54,885 nucleotides of DNA from Actinomycetales bacterium JB111 (GCA_900163555.1 FUHX01000083.1:1-54885), one strand, 5' to 3'. Shown: positions 32,685-41,845, counted from the stretch's first letter. Notes: generated by a model not told the origin, from the sequence alone. Made by a program: numbers and translations.

Positions 32685-33472
32685 GCGCCGGCCTCCTCGT
32701 CCGTCGTCGTGCCCTGCCCGACGTCGGTGCCCGCCCCGGCGAGCACGTCACCGTCGTCGGAGCCGGCCGCGCGACGCGCGGCCTCCACGACGTGCAGGTA
32801 GGCGCCGCCGGCCTCGTCGCGGACCACGCGGCCGTCGACGAGCTCGACGACGCGGCGGCGTGCGCGGTCGACGAGGTCGTCGTCGTGGGTGGCCATGACG
32901 ACCGTGGTGCCGGTCGAGTTGATGCGCGTGAGGAGCTCCATGATGCCGCCGGAGGTCTCCGGGTCGAGGTTGCCGGTGGGCTCGTCCGCGAGGAGCACCT
33001 GGGGGCGGTTGACCATGGCGCGGGCGATCGTCACGCGCTGCTGCTCACCGCCCGAGAGCTCGTGCGGGAGCCGCTTCTCCTTGCCCGCGAGGCCGACCAG
33101 CTCCAGCGCCTGCGGGACGACCGTGTAGATCTGGTGGCGGGGCCGGCCGGTGACCTGCATGGCGATCGCGACGTTGTCGAAGACGCTCTTGCCGTTGAGC
33201 AGCCGGTAGTCCTGGAAGACCATGCCGATCTGCCGACGGTGGCGGGGCATGCGGAACCGGGAGATCCGGGAGAGGTCGTGGCCGAGCGCGTACACCGATC
33301 CCGACGTCGCCCGCTCCTCGCGGAGCACGAGGCGGAGGAAGGTGGACTTGCCGGATCCGGAGGCCCCGACGAGGAAGACGAACTCCCCGCGCTCGATCTC
33401 CAGGGACGCCTCATCGAGCGCGGGACGTGCCCCGCGCTTGTAGACCTTGGAGACGTTGTCGAATCGGATCAC
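32681..33472 (-). CDS. ftsE: Cell division ATP-binding protein FtsE
   Basis: A 263-residue ABC ATPase. Walker A is [10 protein letters not shown]-loop VFQDYRLL, signature LSGGEQQR, Walker [13 protein letters not shown] and H-loop ATHDDDLV. The [14 protein letters not shown] region and the [11 protein letters not shown] segment are typical of FtsE. A C-terminal extension of about 40 residues, acidic and Gly/Thr-rich, goes beyond the usual 225-230 residues. The start is GTG (33470-33472). FtsEX transmits ATP hydrolysis across the membrane to cell-wall hydrolases at the septum. Confidence 0.93.
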   Translation of the reverse strand: MIRFDNVSKVYKRGARPALDEASLEIERGEFVFLVGASGSGKSTFLRLVLREERATSGSVYALGHDLSRISRFRMPRHRRQIGMVFQDYRLLNGKSVFDNVAIAMQVTGRPRHQIYTVVPQALELVGLAGKEKRLPHELSGGEQQRVTIARAMVNRPQVLLADEPTGNLDPETSGGIMELLTRINSTGTTVVMATHDDDLVDRARRRVVELVDGRVVRDEAGGAYLHVVEAARRAAGSDDGDVLAGAGTDVGQGTTTDEEAGA

Positions 33473-33578
33473 GGCGTCTATCCGGCCAGTGACGGAAACA
33501 GGGAAGAGATGGTCTGGCCGACCTGGATGCTACGTCGTGACCTGCCCGTGACCGGGGAGGTCACGCGGCGCGGCGTGA

Positions 33579-34685
33579 TCAGTCCTCGTCGTTCTGCTGG
33601 TTGCGGCGCCACCGGATGCCGGCGTCGACGAACCCGTCGATCTCCCCGTCGAACACGGCGGACGGGTTGCCGGACTCGAACTCCGTGCGCAGGTCCTTGA
33701 CCATCTGGTACGGCTGCAGCACGTAGGAGCGCATCTGGTCGCCCCACGAGGCCTTCACGTCCCCGGACAGCGCCTTCTTCTCCGCGGCCTCCTCGGCCTG
33801 GCGCAGGAGCAGCAGGCGGGACTGGAGGACGCGCAGCGCGGCGGCGCGGTTCTGGATCTGCGACTTCTCGTTCTGCATCGACACGACGACGCCGGTCGGG
33901 ATGTGCGTCATGCGGACCGCGGAGTCGGTCGTGTTGACCGACTGGCCGCCCGGGCCCGAGGAGCGGAAGACGTCGACCTTGATCTCGGCCTCGGGGATCT
34001 CGATGTGGTCGGTGTGCTCGATGAGCGGGATGACCTCGACGGCGGCGAACGACGTCTGCCGGCGGCCCTGGTTGTCGAACGGCGAGATCCGCACGAGGCG
34101 GTGCGTGCCGCCCTCGACCGAGAGGGTGCCGAACGCGTAGGGCGCGTTCACCTCGAAGGTGGCCGACTTCAGGCCCGCCTCCTCCGCGTAGGAGGTGTCC
34201 ATGACCGAGGTCGGGTAGCCGTGGCGCTCCGCCCAGCGCAGGTACATGCGCAGCAGCATCTCCGCGAAGTCCGCGGCGTCCACACCGCCGGCGCCCGCGC
34301 GGATCGTCACGACCGCCGCGCGCTGGTCGTACTCGCCGGACAGCAGGGTGCGGACCTCGAGGTCGCCGAGGGCCTTGCGGACCTTCTCCAGCTCGCCCTC
34401 GGCCTCCTCGACCATGGACGGGTCCTCGTCGCCGAGCTCGACCATGACCTCGAGGTCGTCGATCCGGGAGCCGAGCTTCTCGATGCGCTCGAGGTCCGTC
34501 TGCGCGTGGGAGAGCTTGGAGGTGACCGCCTGCGCGGCCTCCGGGTCGTCCCACAGGTCGGGGGCCGCGGACTCCTCCGTCAGCGTGGCGATCCGGGCGC
34601 GGAGCTCGTCGAGGTCCGTCACCGCCGTGATCGACGCGTAGATCCTGCGAAGGTCCGCGATCTCGGCGGAAAGGTCGGTAGCCAC
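33579..34685 (-). CDS. prfB: Peptide chain release factor 2
   Basis: A 368-residue class I release factor reading UAA and UGA. The GGQ motif is in [17 protein letters not shown] and the codon-recognition SPF motif in RLVRISPFD. The central [20 protein letters not shown] differs from the usual GAGGTEAQDW. There is no in-frame UGA or frameshift site near the N-terminus, so the autoregulatory +1 frameshift of E. coli RF2 is absent. The start is the GTG at 34683-34685, 8 nt after TAGACT with no ribosome site, suggesting a leaderless transcript. ftsE follows 106 bp downstream on the same strand, the standard actinobacterial order. Confidence 0.93.
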   Translation of the reverse strand: MATDLSAEIADLRRIYASITAVTDLDELRARIATLTEESAAPDLWDDPEAAQAVTSKLSHAQTDLERIEKLGSRIDDLEVMVELGDEDPSMVEEAEGELEKVRKALGDLEVRTLLSGEYDQRAAVVTIRAGAGGVDAADFAEMLLRMYLRWAERHGYPTSVMDTSYAEEAGLKSATFEVNAPYAFGTLSVEGGTHRLVRISPFDNQGRRQTSFAAVEVIPLIEHTDHIEIPEAEIKVDVFRSSGPGGQSVNTTDSAVRMTHIPTGVVVSMQNEKSQIQNRAAALRVLQSRLLLLRQAEEAAEKKALSGDVKASWGDQMRSYVLQPYQMVKDLRTEFESGNPSAVFDGEIDGFVDAGIRWRRNQQNDED

Positions 34686-34693
34686 GGTCGGCA

Positions 34694-34699
34694 AGTCTA
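34694..34699 (-). promoter_or_regulatory. Leaderless -10 element of prfB
   Basis: TAGACT on the minus strand ends 8 nt before the prfB GTG. Confidence 0.4.
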
Positions 34700-34760
34700 C
34701 AAGCCGTCCGGGAGGGGCCCCCGCCCGGGCACCCCTCACCCGCTGCCCGGCCCCGTGGAC

Positions 34761-36635
34761 CTACCGGCTCGCGCCCCCTCGTGGCGGCATGAAGCACAGG
34801 ATCTCGTCGGCTCCGTCGGCGTGGGCGTCCCGCGACGGGACGAGCGACCGGACGTCGTCGAGATCGGCTCCGGACACGCCGAGCTCGTCGGCGGCGAGGC
34901 GCCGGCACGCGGCCCCGCCCACCACGGTCGGGTCCGTCGCGCTCGCCTGTCCGACCGAGGCACGCGTCCGCCCCACGAGCTCCATCGACCCCCGGGTCGT
35001 GCAGTCCATGACCCTGATCTGGCCGCCGGGGCCGTAGGAACCGGCCGCGACCCGCGTCCCGGGCACGCATGCCCCGAGCGTGAGGTCCACGACCGGGAGC
35101 AGCGTCGACGCGCCGGAGTCCGAGCTCGCGTCCGCGTCCGAGTCGGAGTCCACGCCCGAGTCCGGGAGCGCGCCCGCCCCGGGCGGCTGCTGGGTCGGTT
35201 CGTCGCTCGGCTGCTGGTCCTCGTCGCCGGAGCCAGGCGCGTCACCGGGTGCGGCGTCGTCGGGAACGGGTTCGTCGGGAGCCGTGTCCCCGGGGGTGAC
35301 GCCGTCGGAGCCCGACCCGCCCGGGCCGTCGCCGGGCGCGGCGTCCCAGTACCCGTCCGACGAGAGCGCGCCGCCCGAGGTCCCGTGGCCGGGCGCCATC
35401 GCGGGCAGGTCCTCGGAGTCCTCGAGCGGCGGGGCCTGGGACGCACGGCCGACCAGCATGGTCGGGGAGTCGTCCGACTGCCCGAGCAGGCTCGAGTCGT
35501 CGTCCGACGTCCGCCACCGGTCGACCGCGAGCACGCCCGCGCCCCCGAGCACGAGCAGACCGATGAACGCGGCCACGAGGGACTGCAGCCTCCGACGACG
35601 ACGGCCGCTCACCCGACCGGAGCCCGCCCGGCCCGGGGGCCGGGTGGGGCCGCCCGGTCCGGCGGTGCCACCCGGGCGGGTGGGCACGGCTGGACCTCGC
35701 GAGGGTGCGGGCGCGCCGGACTCGGTGATGGCCAACGGCGAGTCGTCGGCGCGGTGGACGGGCTCGAGGTCGATGGTCGCCGAGCCCGGGTGGTCGGCGG
35801 GCGGCACGAGGTCCGGCCGGGTCTCCGCCGCCTGCGCGAGGCCGACGAGTCCGTGGAACGCCGTGCGCGGCAGGGCGCTGCGGGCGGTCGGTCCCTCGGG
35901 CAGCCGGCGTCCGGGCGCGTGCGGGTCGCTCTCCTTGGCGGCCCGGCGGGCGGCGGCCGCGCGCAGCGCGCGCGGGGTGGGTCGGGCGGTGGCCGGGTCG
36001 GGCGGCGCCGCGTCCGCGGGCGGTCGCTTCTCCCCGATCGGTCGGCGGTTCGTCGCGGGTCGCGCCCCACTCCCCTGCCGGTCCGCGAGGCTCGGCGGGG
36101 CGGACGGCGGGGAGTCGGCGGTCGGCGCGAAGGACCCACCCTCGACGCCGGCCGACGCGGGCGAGACCGTGGCCGCGGCATCGCCGTCGTGCTCGTCGGA
36201 GCCCTGCTTGTCGGAGCCCTGTTCGTCGGACCCGTCGACCTCGTCGATACCGCGCCCGTCGCCGGGGTCGAGCTCGTCGGTTCCACGCTCGTCGCCGACA
36301 TCGTGCGCGTCCGTCAGGGGCCGGACATCATCCGGCCGCTCGGAGACCGTGCGCTGACGTCCAGCCGGGTCGGTGCCTGGCTCGCCCCCGGCAGGCCCGT
36401 CACCGCTTCCACGCGCATCGGAGGTCAGCCCCTCGGGGGTCACGGACTCGCCCGCCCGCGAACCGGGGCCGAAGGTGTCGGCCGAGACGACGTCGTCGGG
36501 GGTCTCCTCGAACAGGTTCCCCTGGGCGATCGGGGCGGCCGGCCGGTAGACAGCCCAACCACCGCCCGGCGGCAGTGGCGCACGGGCGGGGACGACGGGG
36601 ATGTCGTCGGACTGGTCAGAGGACCGCCTGGTCGT
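34761..36635 (-). CDS. Single-pass membrane protein with septum-formation-like C-terminal domain, probable ACG start
   Basis: About 624 residues: a long disordered Pro/Asp/Gly-rich cytoplasmic N-part of about 345 residues, a basic patch ([10 protein letters not shown]), one TM ([20 protein letters not shown]), another disordered Asp/Ser/Pro stretch, and a small C-terminal domain. That domain has four cysteines ([31 protein letters not shown]) at spacings like the neighbour at 36811. No ATG, GTG or TTG precedes the internal GTG at 36443. The frame upstream stays open to a TGA at 36678, with clear codon bias and segments such as [20 protein letters not shown]. An ACG at 36633-36635 follows GAAGGAG by 5 nt and is proposed as the start. 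Confidence 0.6.
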   Translation of the reverse strand, partial: TTRRSSDQSDDIPVVPARAPLPPGGGWAVYRPAAPIAQGNLFEETPDDVVSADTFGPGSRAGESVTPEGLTSDARGSGDGPAGGEPGTDPAGRQRTVSERPDDVRPLTDAHDVGDERGTDELDPGDGRGIDEVDGSDEQGSDKQGSDEHDGDAAATVSPASAGVEGGSFAPTADSPPSAPPSLADRQGSGARPATNRRPIGEKRPPADAAPPDPATARPTPRALRAAAARRAAKESDPHAPGRRLPEGPTARSALPRTAFHGLVGLAQAAETRPDLVPPADHPGSATIDLEPVHRADDSPLAITESGAPAPSRGPAVPTRPGGTAGPGGPTRPPGRAGSGRVSGRRRRRLQSLVAAFIGLLVLGGAGVLAVDRWRTSDDDSSLLGQSDDSPTMLVGRASQAPPLEDSEDLPAMAPGHGTSGGALSSDGYWDAAPGDGPGGSGSDGVTPGDTAPDEPVPDDAAPGDAPGSGDEDQQPSDEPTQQPPGAGALPDSGVDSDSDADASSDSGASTLLPVVDLTLGACVPGTRVAAGSYGPGGQIRVMDCTTRGSMELVGRTRASVGQASATDPTVVGGAACRRLAADELGVSGADLDDVRSLVPSRDAHADGADEILCFMPPRGGASR

Positions 36636-36810
36636 CGCGACTCCTTCAGCAGCGCGTGTGTCGGTCCGCTCGCCGGGTCAGGCGGCGGAGTGCGCGTCGA
36701 CGTGATTCATGTCGACGCATATATCCGAGGGTAGGAACCGCCCGCCTCCCGGGCACAGCCGGGGCATGGGTTGTGCTCCCCATCGAGCGGCCTCGCGGTC
36801 GGGGCGGACG

Positions 36811-37770
36811 TCAGCCGACGTACTGGGCCGAGCCGTCCTGGAAGTTGCCCTGGATGCCGTCGGCACGGTCCCGGGTCGAGATGTAGCAGACGACCTCGCG
36901 GTCACCCTGCTCCCAGGTGGCCTCGGAGGGGTACAGGCTCGAGATGCCGATCTGCGCGAGCCCGTTGTTGTCCATGTCGGGCTCCGGCAGTGCCTCCCAC
37001 GCCGCCTGGCAGCGCTCCATGGACGTCTGGGCCATCGCGTCCTGGCCCGGGAAGCTCTCGTCCTCCACGTCGAAGAGGTCGATGATCTCCATCATGTGCG
37101 TCTCGGTGCACGGGATGAGCTGCACCTCGTTGGAGGTCGCGGAGAAGCCGTCCGAGGCGAGGCAGTTGCCGACCTCGAACGAGAAGACGTCCGAGGGGCC
37201 GGTCGCCTCGGTGCCCGGGGGCGCCGTCGTCGGGTCCGTGGTGGGCTCGGTGGTCGGTTCCGTCGTCGGCTCGGTGGTCGGTTCCGTGGTCGGCTCGGTC
37301 GTGGGCTCGGTGGTCGGCTCCGTGCTGGGCTCGGTCGACGGTTCCGTGACGGGTTCCGTCGAGGGCTCGGTGACGGGCTCCGTGGTGGCCGGGGTCGTCT
37401 CCTCCCCCGCCGAGATGTTCCGGTAGATCACGAGGCCGGTGATGACGAGGGCGACGACGAGGCCGAGCGTGATCACGAGGACCCAGATGAGCGCCCGGTT
37501 GTCCCCTCCCCCGTTCCCGCCGCCGCGCCAGTCCCCGGATCCGCCGGGGCCACCAGGGCCGCCGCTGCCGAAGCCGCCGCCGTTCCCGTAGGCGGGACCG
37601 CCGGCGTACGCGGGCGTCCCGCCCTGGTTCGGCGGATAGCTCGGGATGGGGCCGGTGGGCGCGCCCTGGGGGTCGCCGCCCATGGGCTGCGTGCCCTGGG
37701 TCCAGCCCGACGACTGATCGAACCCGCCGGTCGACCCGGACCCGGCGCTCGCTCCGCTCCACTGACTCAC
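36811..37770 (-). CDS. Septum formation family membrane protein with TTEP repeat stalk
   Basis: A 319-residue protein: an N-terminal Gly/Pro/Ser/Gln-rich cytoplasmic region of about 95 residues, one TM (LIWVLVITLGLVVALVITGLVIY), a Thr/Glu/Pro repeat stalk of about 55 residues, and an extracellular domain. The domain matches the septum-formation family (Septum_form, PF13845-like): FEVGNCLASDG, IPCTETHMMEIIDLFDV, FPGQDAMAQTSMERCQAAWE and VVCYISTRD, with four cysteines. Proteins of this family are linked to septation by annotation rather than firm experiment. The GTG start at 37768-37770 (SQWSG) was chosen; a GTG two codons upstream is possible. It is preceded by zur on the opposite strand. Confidence 0.78.
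   Translation of the reverse strand: MSQWSGASAGSGSTGGFDQSSGWTQGTQPMGGDPQGAPTGPIPSYPPNQGGTPAYAGGPAYGNGGGFGSGGPGGPGGSGDWRGGGNGGGDNRALIWVLVITLGLVVALVITGLVIYRNISAGEETTPATTEPVTEPSTEPVTEPSTEPSTEPTTEPTTEPTTEPTTEPTTEPTTEPTTDPTTAPPGTEATGPSDVFSFEVGNCLASDGFSATSNEVQLIPCTETHMMEIIDLFDVEDESFPGQDAMAQTSMERCQAAWEALPEPDMDNNGLAQIGISSLYPSEATWEQGDREVVCYISTRDRADGIQGNFQDGSAQYVG
37226..37389 (-). repeat. 12-bp repeat encoding the Thr-Glu-Pro stalk
   Basis: About 13 tandem 12-bp units encode TTEP, STEP or VTEP within the septum-formation protein. Codon choice alternates (GGC/GGT TCC-type on the plus strand), so the units differ at synonymous sites. Confidence 0.8.
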
Positions 37771-37860
37771 GGTCACACCGTAGCCACGGATCCGCGGAAT
37801 GCCCACGGATGCAATGGGGACCACTCTCCGGGGCTTGCGCCGATCAGCCACAATGGAAGC

Positions 37861-38253
37861 ATGGTTCAGCATCGACGTACGTGGCAGCAGTCGGCCGTCG
37901 CCGAGGCTCTCGACCAGGTCCCGTCGTTCGTGAGCGCGCAGGACCTGCACCGCCGGCTGATGGACTCCGACCAGCAGGTCGGGCTCGCGACCGTCTACCG
38001 GGTCCTCAAGCGGCTCGAGGAGGCCGGCGACGTCGACGCCCTCATCACGACCGACGGCGAGACCCTCTACCGCGCCTGCGAGCGCGGCCACCACCACCAC
38101 CTCGTGTGCGAGAACTGCGGTGCCACGGTCGACTTCACGTCCCCCGACGAGACGTGGATGGACGAGATCGCCGCGAGCCATGGCTTCACGCCCAAGCGCC
38201 ACGTGGTGGACATCTACGGGCTGTGCCGGGACTGCCAGGCGGCCCTCGCCTGA
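37861..38253 (+). CDS. zur: Fur-family zinc uptake regulator
   Basis: A 130-residue Fur-family repressor, most likely Zur by context. The winged helix has FVSAQDLHRRLMDSDQQVGL + ATVYRVLKRLEEAG; TVYR is the recognition-helix hallmark. The metal-binding part carries ACERGHHHHLVCENCGATVD + F, with the regulatory histidines and CxxC, then a second CRDC pair at the C-terminus for the structural zinc. The ATG at 37861 is 6 nt after CACAAT, so it is perhaps leaderless. It converges on the zinc-binding protein gene and is near the Zur-like box at 40858, consistent with repression of that module. Confidence 0.88.
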   Translation: MVQHRRTWQQSAVAEALDQVPSFVSAQDLHRRLMDSDQQVGLATVYRVLKRLEEAGDVDALITTDGETLYRACERGHHHHLVCENCGATVDFTSPDETWMDEIAASHGFTPKRHVVDIYGLCRDCQAALA

Positions 38254-38271
38254 GTCCCTGGACATGGAGGA

Positions 38272-38300
38272 GGGCGGGTCCGTCGTCGACGGACCCGCCC
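38272..38300. terminator. Bidirectional terminator between zur and znuA
   Basis: Arms 38272-38284 and 38288-38300 pair perfectly (13 bp) around GTC, with TT following on the plus strand. Both flanking genes converge on it. Confidence 0.85.
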
Positions 38301-38328
38301 TTCGCACGTCCCACCCCCGACGGCGGAC

Positions 38329-39207
38329 TCAGCCTCCGCAGGTCAGGCCGGCCTGGAGCGCCTCGAGGTTGGCGTACATGACGTCGATGTAGTCGGCGTC
38401 GGCGTCCGTCTGGCCCTCGATGGGGTCGAGGACCGCGGTCTCGACCCCGATGTCGTCGGCGAGGGCGCGGGTGACGTCGGGGCTCGTGATGACCTCGAAG
38501 AAGATCGTGTGCACGTCGTTCTCCTCGACGATCGCGCCGACCTCCCGAAGGCGCGCCGGCGACGGCTCGGCGTCGGGGTTGATCCCGCTGATGCCGACCT
38601 GGTCGAGGCCGTACCGGTCGGCGAGATAGCCGAACGCGTCGTGCGAGACGACGAGCGTGGCCCCGGCGCAGTCCGCGAGGCCGTCCGCGTAGGCCGTGTC
38701 GAGCTCCTGGAGATCGGCGACGAGGCCCTCCGCGTTGGCCGCGAACACGTCCGCGTTGTCCGGGTCGAGCTCGGTGAGCCGGTCGGCGATGCCGCCCGCG
38801 ATGCCCTCCATGAGCTCGGGGTCGAGCCACAGGTGGGGATCGTGCGCGAGGGACTCCTCCGTGACGCCGGAGGCATCCGCCGCGTCGAAGACCGCCGCCG
38901 GCTCGGTCACTGCGAGTGCCTCGTCCACGGCCGCCTGGAGCGTGGGGATGTAGACGACGAGGTCGGCCGCGTCGATCTCGGCCACCTGCGCCGGGGAGAG
39001 CTCGAGGCTGTGTGGGTCGGCCCCCGGGGGCGTGATGCCGCCGACGTCCACGAGGTCGCCGCCGACCCGCTCGACGACGAACTCCAGCGGGTAGAAGGAG
39101 GCGTCGACCTGGAGGCCGTCGCCCGCGTCGTCGTCGCCGGATCCGCAGGAGGCGAGGACGAGGGCGGCCGCGAGGGCGGCGGCAGCCGGGTAGGTACGTG
39201 TGCGCAT
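38329..39207 (-). CDS. znuA: Zinc ABC transporter substrate-binding lipoprotein (ZnuA/AztC type)
   Basis: A 292-residue cluster A-I metal-binding lipoprotein. The signal peptide ends at the lipobox LASC (Cys about residue 21). Candidate metal ligands are the histidines in PPGADPHSLE, AHDPHLWLDP and VVSHDAFGYL and an acidic residue near the C-terminus (VLDPIEG). It lacks the His/Asp-rich loop of ZnuA from proteobacteria, as AztC-type proteins do; those receive zinc from an AztD chaperone, which here is the gene just upstream. The ATG at 39205-39207 has GAAAGGA before it. No ATPase or permease gene is adjacent, although these normally accompany the binding protein. Confidence 0.85.
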   Translation of the reverse strand: MRTRTYPAAAALAAALVLASCGSGDDDAGDGLQVDASFYPLEFVVERVGGDLVDVGGITPPGADPHSLELSPAQVAEIDAADLVVYIPTLQAAVDEALAVTEPAAVFDAADASGVTEESLAHDPHLWLDPELMEGIAGGIADRLTELDPDNADVFAANAEGLVADLQELDTAYADGLADCAGATLVVSHDAFGYLADRYGLDQVGISGINPDAEPSPARLREVGAIVEENDVHTIFFEVITSPDVTRALADDIGVETAVLDPIEGQTDADADYIDVMYANLEALQAGLTCGG

Positions 39208-39232
39208 GGTGTCCCATCCTTTCAGGCATGCG

Positions 39233-39267
39233 CCGGGGCGCCGTACCGGTGAGGTACGGCGCCCCGG
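39233..39267. terminator. 15-bp perfect stem between aztD and znuA
   Basis: Arms 39233-39247 and 39253-39267 are exact complements around GGTGA. It lies 36 bp after the aztD stop and 26 bp before the znuA start on the minus strand, so it may terminate or attenuate read-through. Confidence 0.75.
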
Positions 39268-39303
39268 ATCTCGGCGCCCGGATGGCCGGGCGCGTGGGGT
39301 CGG

Positions 39304-40785
39304 TCAGTCGGTGTGCGACTCGTCGTCGTGGTCGTGGCCCTCGTGGTCCTCGCCCTCGTCGCCGTGGTCGTGATCCTCGTGCTCCTCGCCCTCGTCGCCG
39401 TGGTCGTGGCCCTCGTGGCCGCCGCCCTCAGCGTCGTCCTCGCCGCCGAACTCCGTGGAGCCGGCCTCGACCGCGCCGGAGATGCCGGACAGCTCGTTCG
39501 GGGTGACGTCGAGCGTCGCTTCGTTCCAGACCTCGCCGGTCTCGATGTCGATCGCGTAGATCGTGTTCGTGGCCGGGTCGGTGACGTAGGCCGAGCCGTC
39601 GAGCGTGAAGATCGCCGGGCGCGGCTCCTGCCACTCCTCCGGCTCCTCCCACTCGTCGATGACCGGGTACGACGCCGTCAGCTCGCCGGTGGCGGGGTCG
39701 ATGACGTGGATCTGGCCGTCGGTGCCGAGGACGAGGGCCTCGCCGTCGTCGCCGCGCGCGAGCGAACGGAACGTGTAGCTGGACGGAAGGTCGACGAGGG
39801 TGAGCTCACCGGTGGTCGTGTCGATGAGCGAGACGCGCGTGGGGCGCTCGAGCTCGGCGTCGGGGTCCGACTTGTAGTCGCCGAGGACGACCGGCGAGAC
39901 GTCGCTGCCGGCCTGGTTGCCGATGCGGCCGTAGTCGTCCGGGGAGGTCACCTTGGTGATCTCGCCGCCCGAGTAGATGAGCGCGCCGTCCTCGCAGCCG
40001 ATGACGACGGTCTCGCCCTCGGCCATGGCCTCGCCATGGACGCCGGGGCACTCGTCGGAGGCGGCGATCTCGTTGCCGTCCGCGTCCAGGACGCGGATGC
40101 CGGTGCGGGCGTCCTCGTCGCCCTCGGAGACGAGGAGGGAGCCGTCGGCGAGCTCGACGGCGACGCCGTGGTGGGCGGAGGGGGTCGTGTACTCGCGCAC
40201 CTCGGCGTCCTCCTCGACGACCGCTGAGGAGTCGAGGACCGTGATCTCGCCAGTGCCGTCGTCGAACAGGGCGGTGCGCCCGTCGTGGACGACGACGTGG
40301 CCGGGCGTCTCGGCCCCGAACGTCACGTCGAGCAGGGTGGGCTCGGTGGTGAAGTAGTGGGAGTGGTCGCCGTGGGGCTCGGCCCAGGCGCCGCCGTCGA
40401 GGACCTGGAAGCCGCCGGTGGTCGAGACGAACAGGTGGCGGCCGTCGCCGGCCGCGTTCAGCCGGTTGAAGCCCTCGAGCGGGATGTCGGCCTCGAACTC
40501 GAGCGTCGTCGCGTCGAGGACCTGGATGCCGCCGTCGTACGTGATGGCGAGGCGCGGGGTGACGGAGGCGGCCTCGGTGGCTGCGCCAACGGCGTCGTCC
40601 CCGTGGTCGTGGTCGAGCTCGTCCTCGGACTCCGTCTCGGAGGACGTCTGCTCGGACGAGGTCTCGGAAGCGTCGTCGGTGGGCTCGGAGTCGTCGTCGG
40701 ACGAGCAGGCGGCGAGCAAGACGAGGGGAAGCGCGGCGGTCGCGGCGAGCAGGCGCCGCGTCGCGGATCGGTGGGGGAGGTTCAT
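39304..40785 (-). CDS. aztD: Zinc metallochaperone AztD, His-rich extracytoplasmic beta-propeller
   Basis: A 493-residue lipoprotein (lipobox LLAAC) with an acidic Ser/Thr/Glu linker containing DHDHGDD. The body consists of repeated beta-propeller-like strands (LAITYDGGIQVLDATTLEFE, HVVVHDGRTALFDDGTGEIT, YVTDPATNTIYAIDIETGEV). The C-terminal tail of about 50 residues alternates His with Asp, Glu and Gly (HEGHDHGDEGEE and similar). Known AztD binds zinc in the periplasm and hands it to AztC. Conserved-looking histidines include GDHSHYF and SAHHGVAVEL. The ATG at 40785 gives the signal peptide directly; an earlier ATG at 40875 would fall in the operator. It is first in the aztD-znuA transcription unit. 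Confidence 0.85.
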   Translation of the reverse strand: MNLPHRSATRRLLAATAALPLVLLAACSSDDDSEPTDDASETSSEQTSSETESEDELDHDHGDDAVGAATEAASVTPRLAITYDGGIQVLDATTLEFEADIPLEGFNRLNAAGDGRHLFVSTTGGFQVLDGGAWAEPHGDHSHYFTTEPTLLDVTFGAETPGHVVVHDGRTALFDDGTGEITVLDSSAVVEEDAEVREYTTPSAHHGVAVELADGSLLVSEGDEDARTGIRVLDADGNEIAASDECPGVHGEAMAEGETVVIGCEDGALIYSGGEITKVTSPDDYGRIGNQAGSDVSPVVLGDYKSDPDAELERPTRVSLIDTTTGELTLVDLPSSYTFRSLARGDDGEALVLGTDGQIHVIDPATGELTASYPVIDEWEEPEEWQEPRPAIFTLDGSAYVTDPATNTIYAIDIETGEVWNEATLDVTPNELSGISGAVEAGSTEFGGEDDAEGGGHEGHDHGDEGEEHEDHDHGDEGEDHEGHDHDDESHTD

Positions 40786-40857
40786 CGTGTGCGTGGGCAC
40801 CGGGTGGGCGCCCGTTCCTTCCGACAGTGGACGTGTGACGCGGGGAACGCTAACACT

Positions 40858-40876
40858 AATGACAGTCGTTCTCATT
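40858..40876. promoter_or_regulatory. zur box: Putative Zur box
   Basis: AATGACAGTCGTTCTCATT is a 5-N9-5 inverted repeat (AATGA / TCATT) with A and T in Fur-family positions. It lies 73 bp upstream of aztD on the minus strand. The family resemblance and nearby zur gene support zinc-dependent repression. Confidence 0.6.
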
Positions 40877-41070
40877 CTCGTTTCGAGGAGTCCCGGTGTG
40901 GCAAGGCGCGGCATTCCGGGGGATCTCGGACGGCGCCCGTGGCCGGATGTGTGCAGCGCCACGCGAGTACGTGGCCGCCACCCGCCCCGAGCTCACGGAA
41001 CGGGCGCCCGCCGATACAGTGGACCGACCGGTCAGGACCACCGACCGGCACGCACGCGAACCGAGGAACG

Positions 41071-41841
41071 ATGGCCGCCAGCACCCCCGACGATCCGGCG
41101 CCGCAGGGCGCGACGGCGCGGTTCGGCGCGCTGGTGGCCGGACGTCGTCGCGCGGTCTCCCCCGACGTCCCGATCGAGCTGGACGACGCCGAGCTCGCCC
41201 GCCACCTGCGGGCCATGGCCGCCGAGTACAACGAGCTGCGGATGCACTACCAGGCGGGCATCGACGAGGTCCTCACGAAGGTCAACATCCTCCGCACCGA
41301 GTTCGAGCAGACGGGCGAGTACAGCCCCATCGAGCACGTGCGCACCCGCCTGAAGTCCCCCGAGAGCCTCATCGCGAAGGCCGTGCGGGTCTGCGACGAG
41401 CTGACGATCCCCGCGATCCGCGAGCACATCATGGACATCGCGGGCATCCGCATCACGTGCAGCTTCGTCTCGGACGTGTACTGGATCGCCACGATGCTGC
41501 GCCGGCACCCGGATCTCGAGATCCTCGAGGTCAAGGACTACATCGCGAACCCGAAGCCGAACGGCTACCGCTCGCTCCACCTCATCGTGCGGGTGCCCGT
41601 CTACCTGTCGGAGTCCACGGAGCTCATCCCGGTGGAGCTCCAGATCCGCACGAGCGCCCAGGACTTCTGGGCGTCGGTCGAGCACAAGCTGAACTACAAG
41701 TACGACCGCGACCTGCCTGCGGACCTTGCCGCCGAGCTCGACGACGCCGCGACCCTGGCCGCCGAGCTCGACGCCCGCATGGAGCGCCTGCGCGAGGAGA
41801 TCCGCCCGATGCCGCCGCAGGCCCGCGGCGGGGTGGCGTAA
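41071..41841 (+). CDS. Small alarmone synthetase (RelA/SpoT-like GTP pyrophosphokinase)
   Basis: A 256-residue synthetase-only protein that would make (p)ppGpp from ATP and GTP or GDP. The synthetase domain shows VRVCDELTIPAIREHIMDIA + GIRITCSFVSD, then YIANPKPNGYRSLHLIVRVP (the G-loop with the conserved Tyr) and LQIRTSAQDFWASVEHKLNY + KY. No HD hydrolase, TGS or ACT domain is present, which fits the RelP/RelQ/YjbM class. Residues 1-60 form a variable N-terminus. The ATG at 41071 follows GAGGAACG, and a TACAGT-type -10 lies near 41014. It stands alone between the zinc module and the Tad operon. Confidence 0.87.
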   Translation: MAASTPDDPAPQGATARFGALVAGRRRAVSPDVPIELDDAELARHLRAMAAEYNELRMHYQAGIDEVLTKVNILRTEFEQTGEYSPIEHVRTRLKSPESLIAKAVRVCDELTIPAIREHIMDIAGIRITCSFVSDVYWIATMLRRHPDLEILEVKDYIANPKPNGYRSLHLIVRVPVYLSESTELIPVELQIRTSAQDFWASVEHKLNYKYDRDLPADLAAELDDAATLAAELDARMERLREEIRPMPPQARGGVA

Positions 41842-41845
41842 GCGT

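Noticed and set aside
34600-34739. RF2 programmed +1 frameshift in prfB
   Set aside because: No CUU-UGA-C-like site is present and the GTG-started frame is continuous from residue 1.
40783-40962. Earlier ATG starts for aztD (40875 and 40962)
   Set aside because: They would place the signal peptide deep inside the protein and overlap the Zur-like operator; ATG 40785 gives an N-terminal lipoprotein signal directly.
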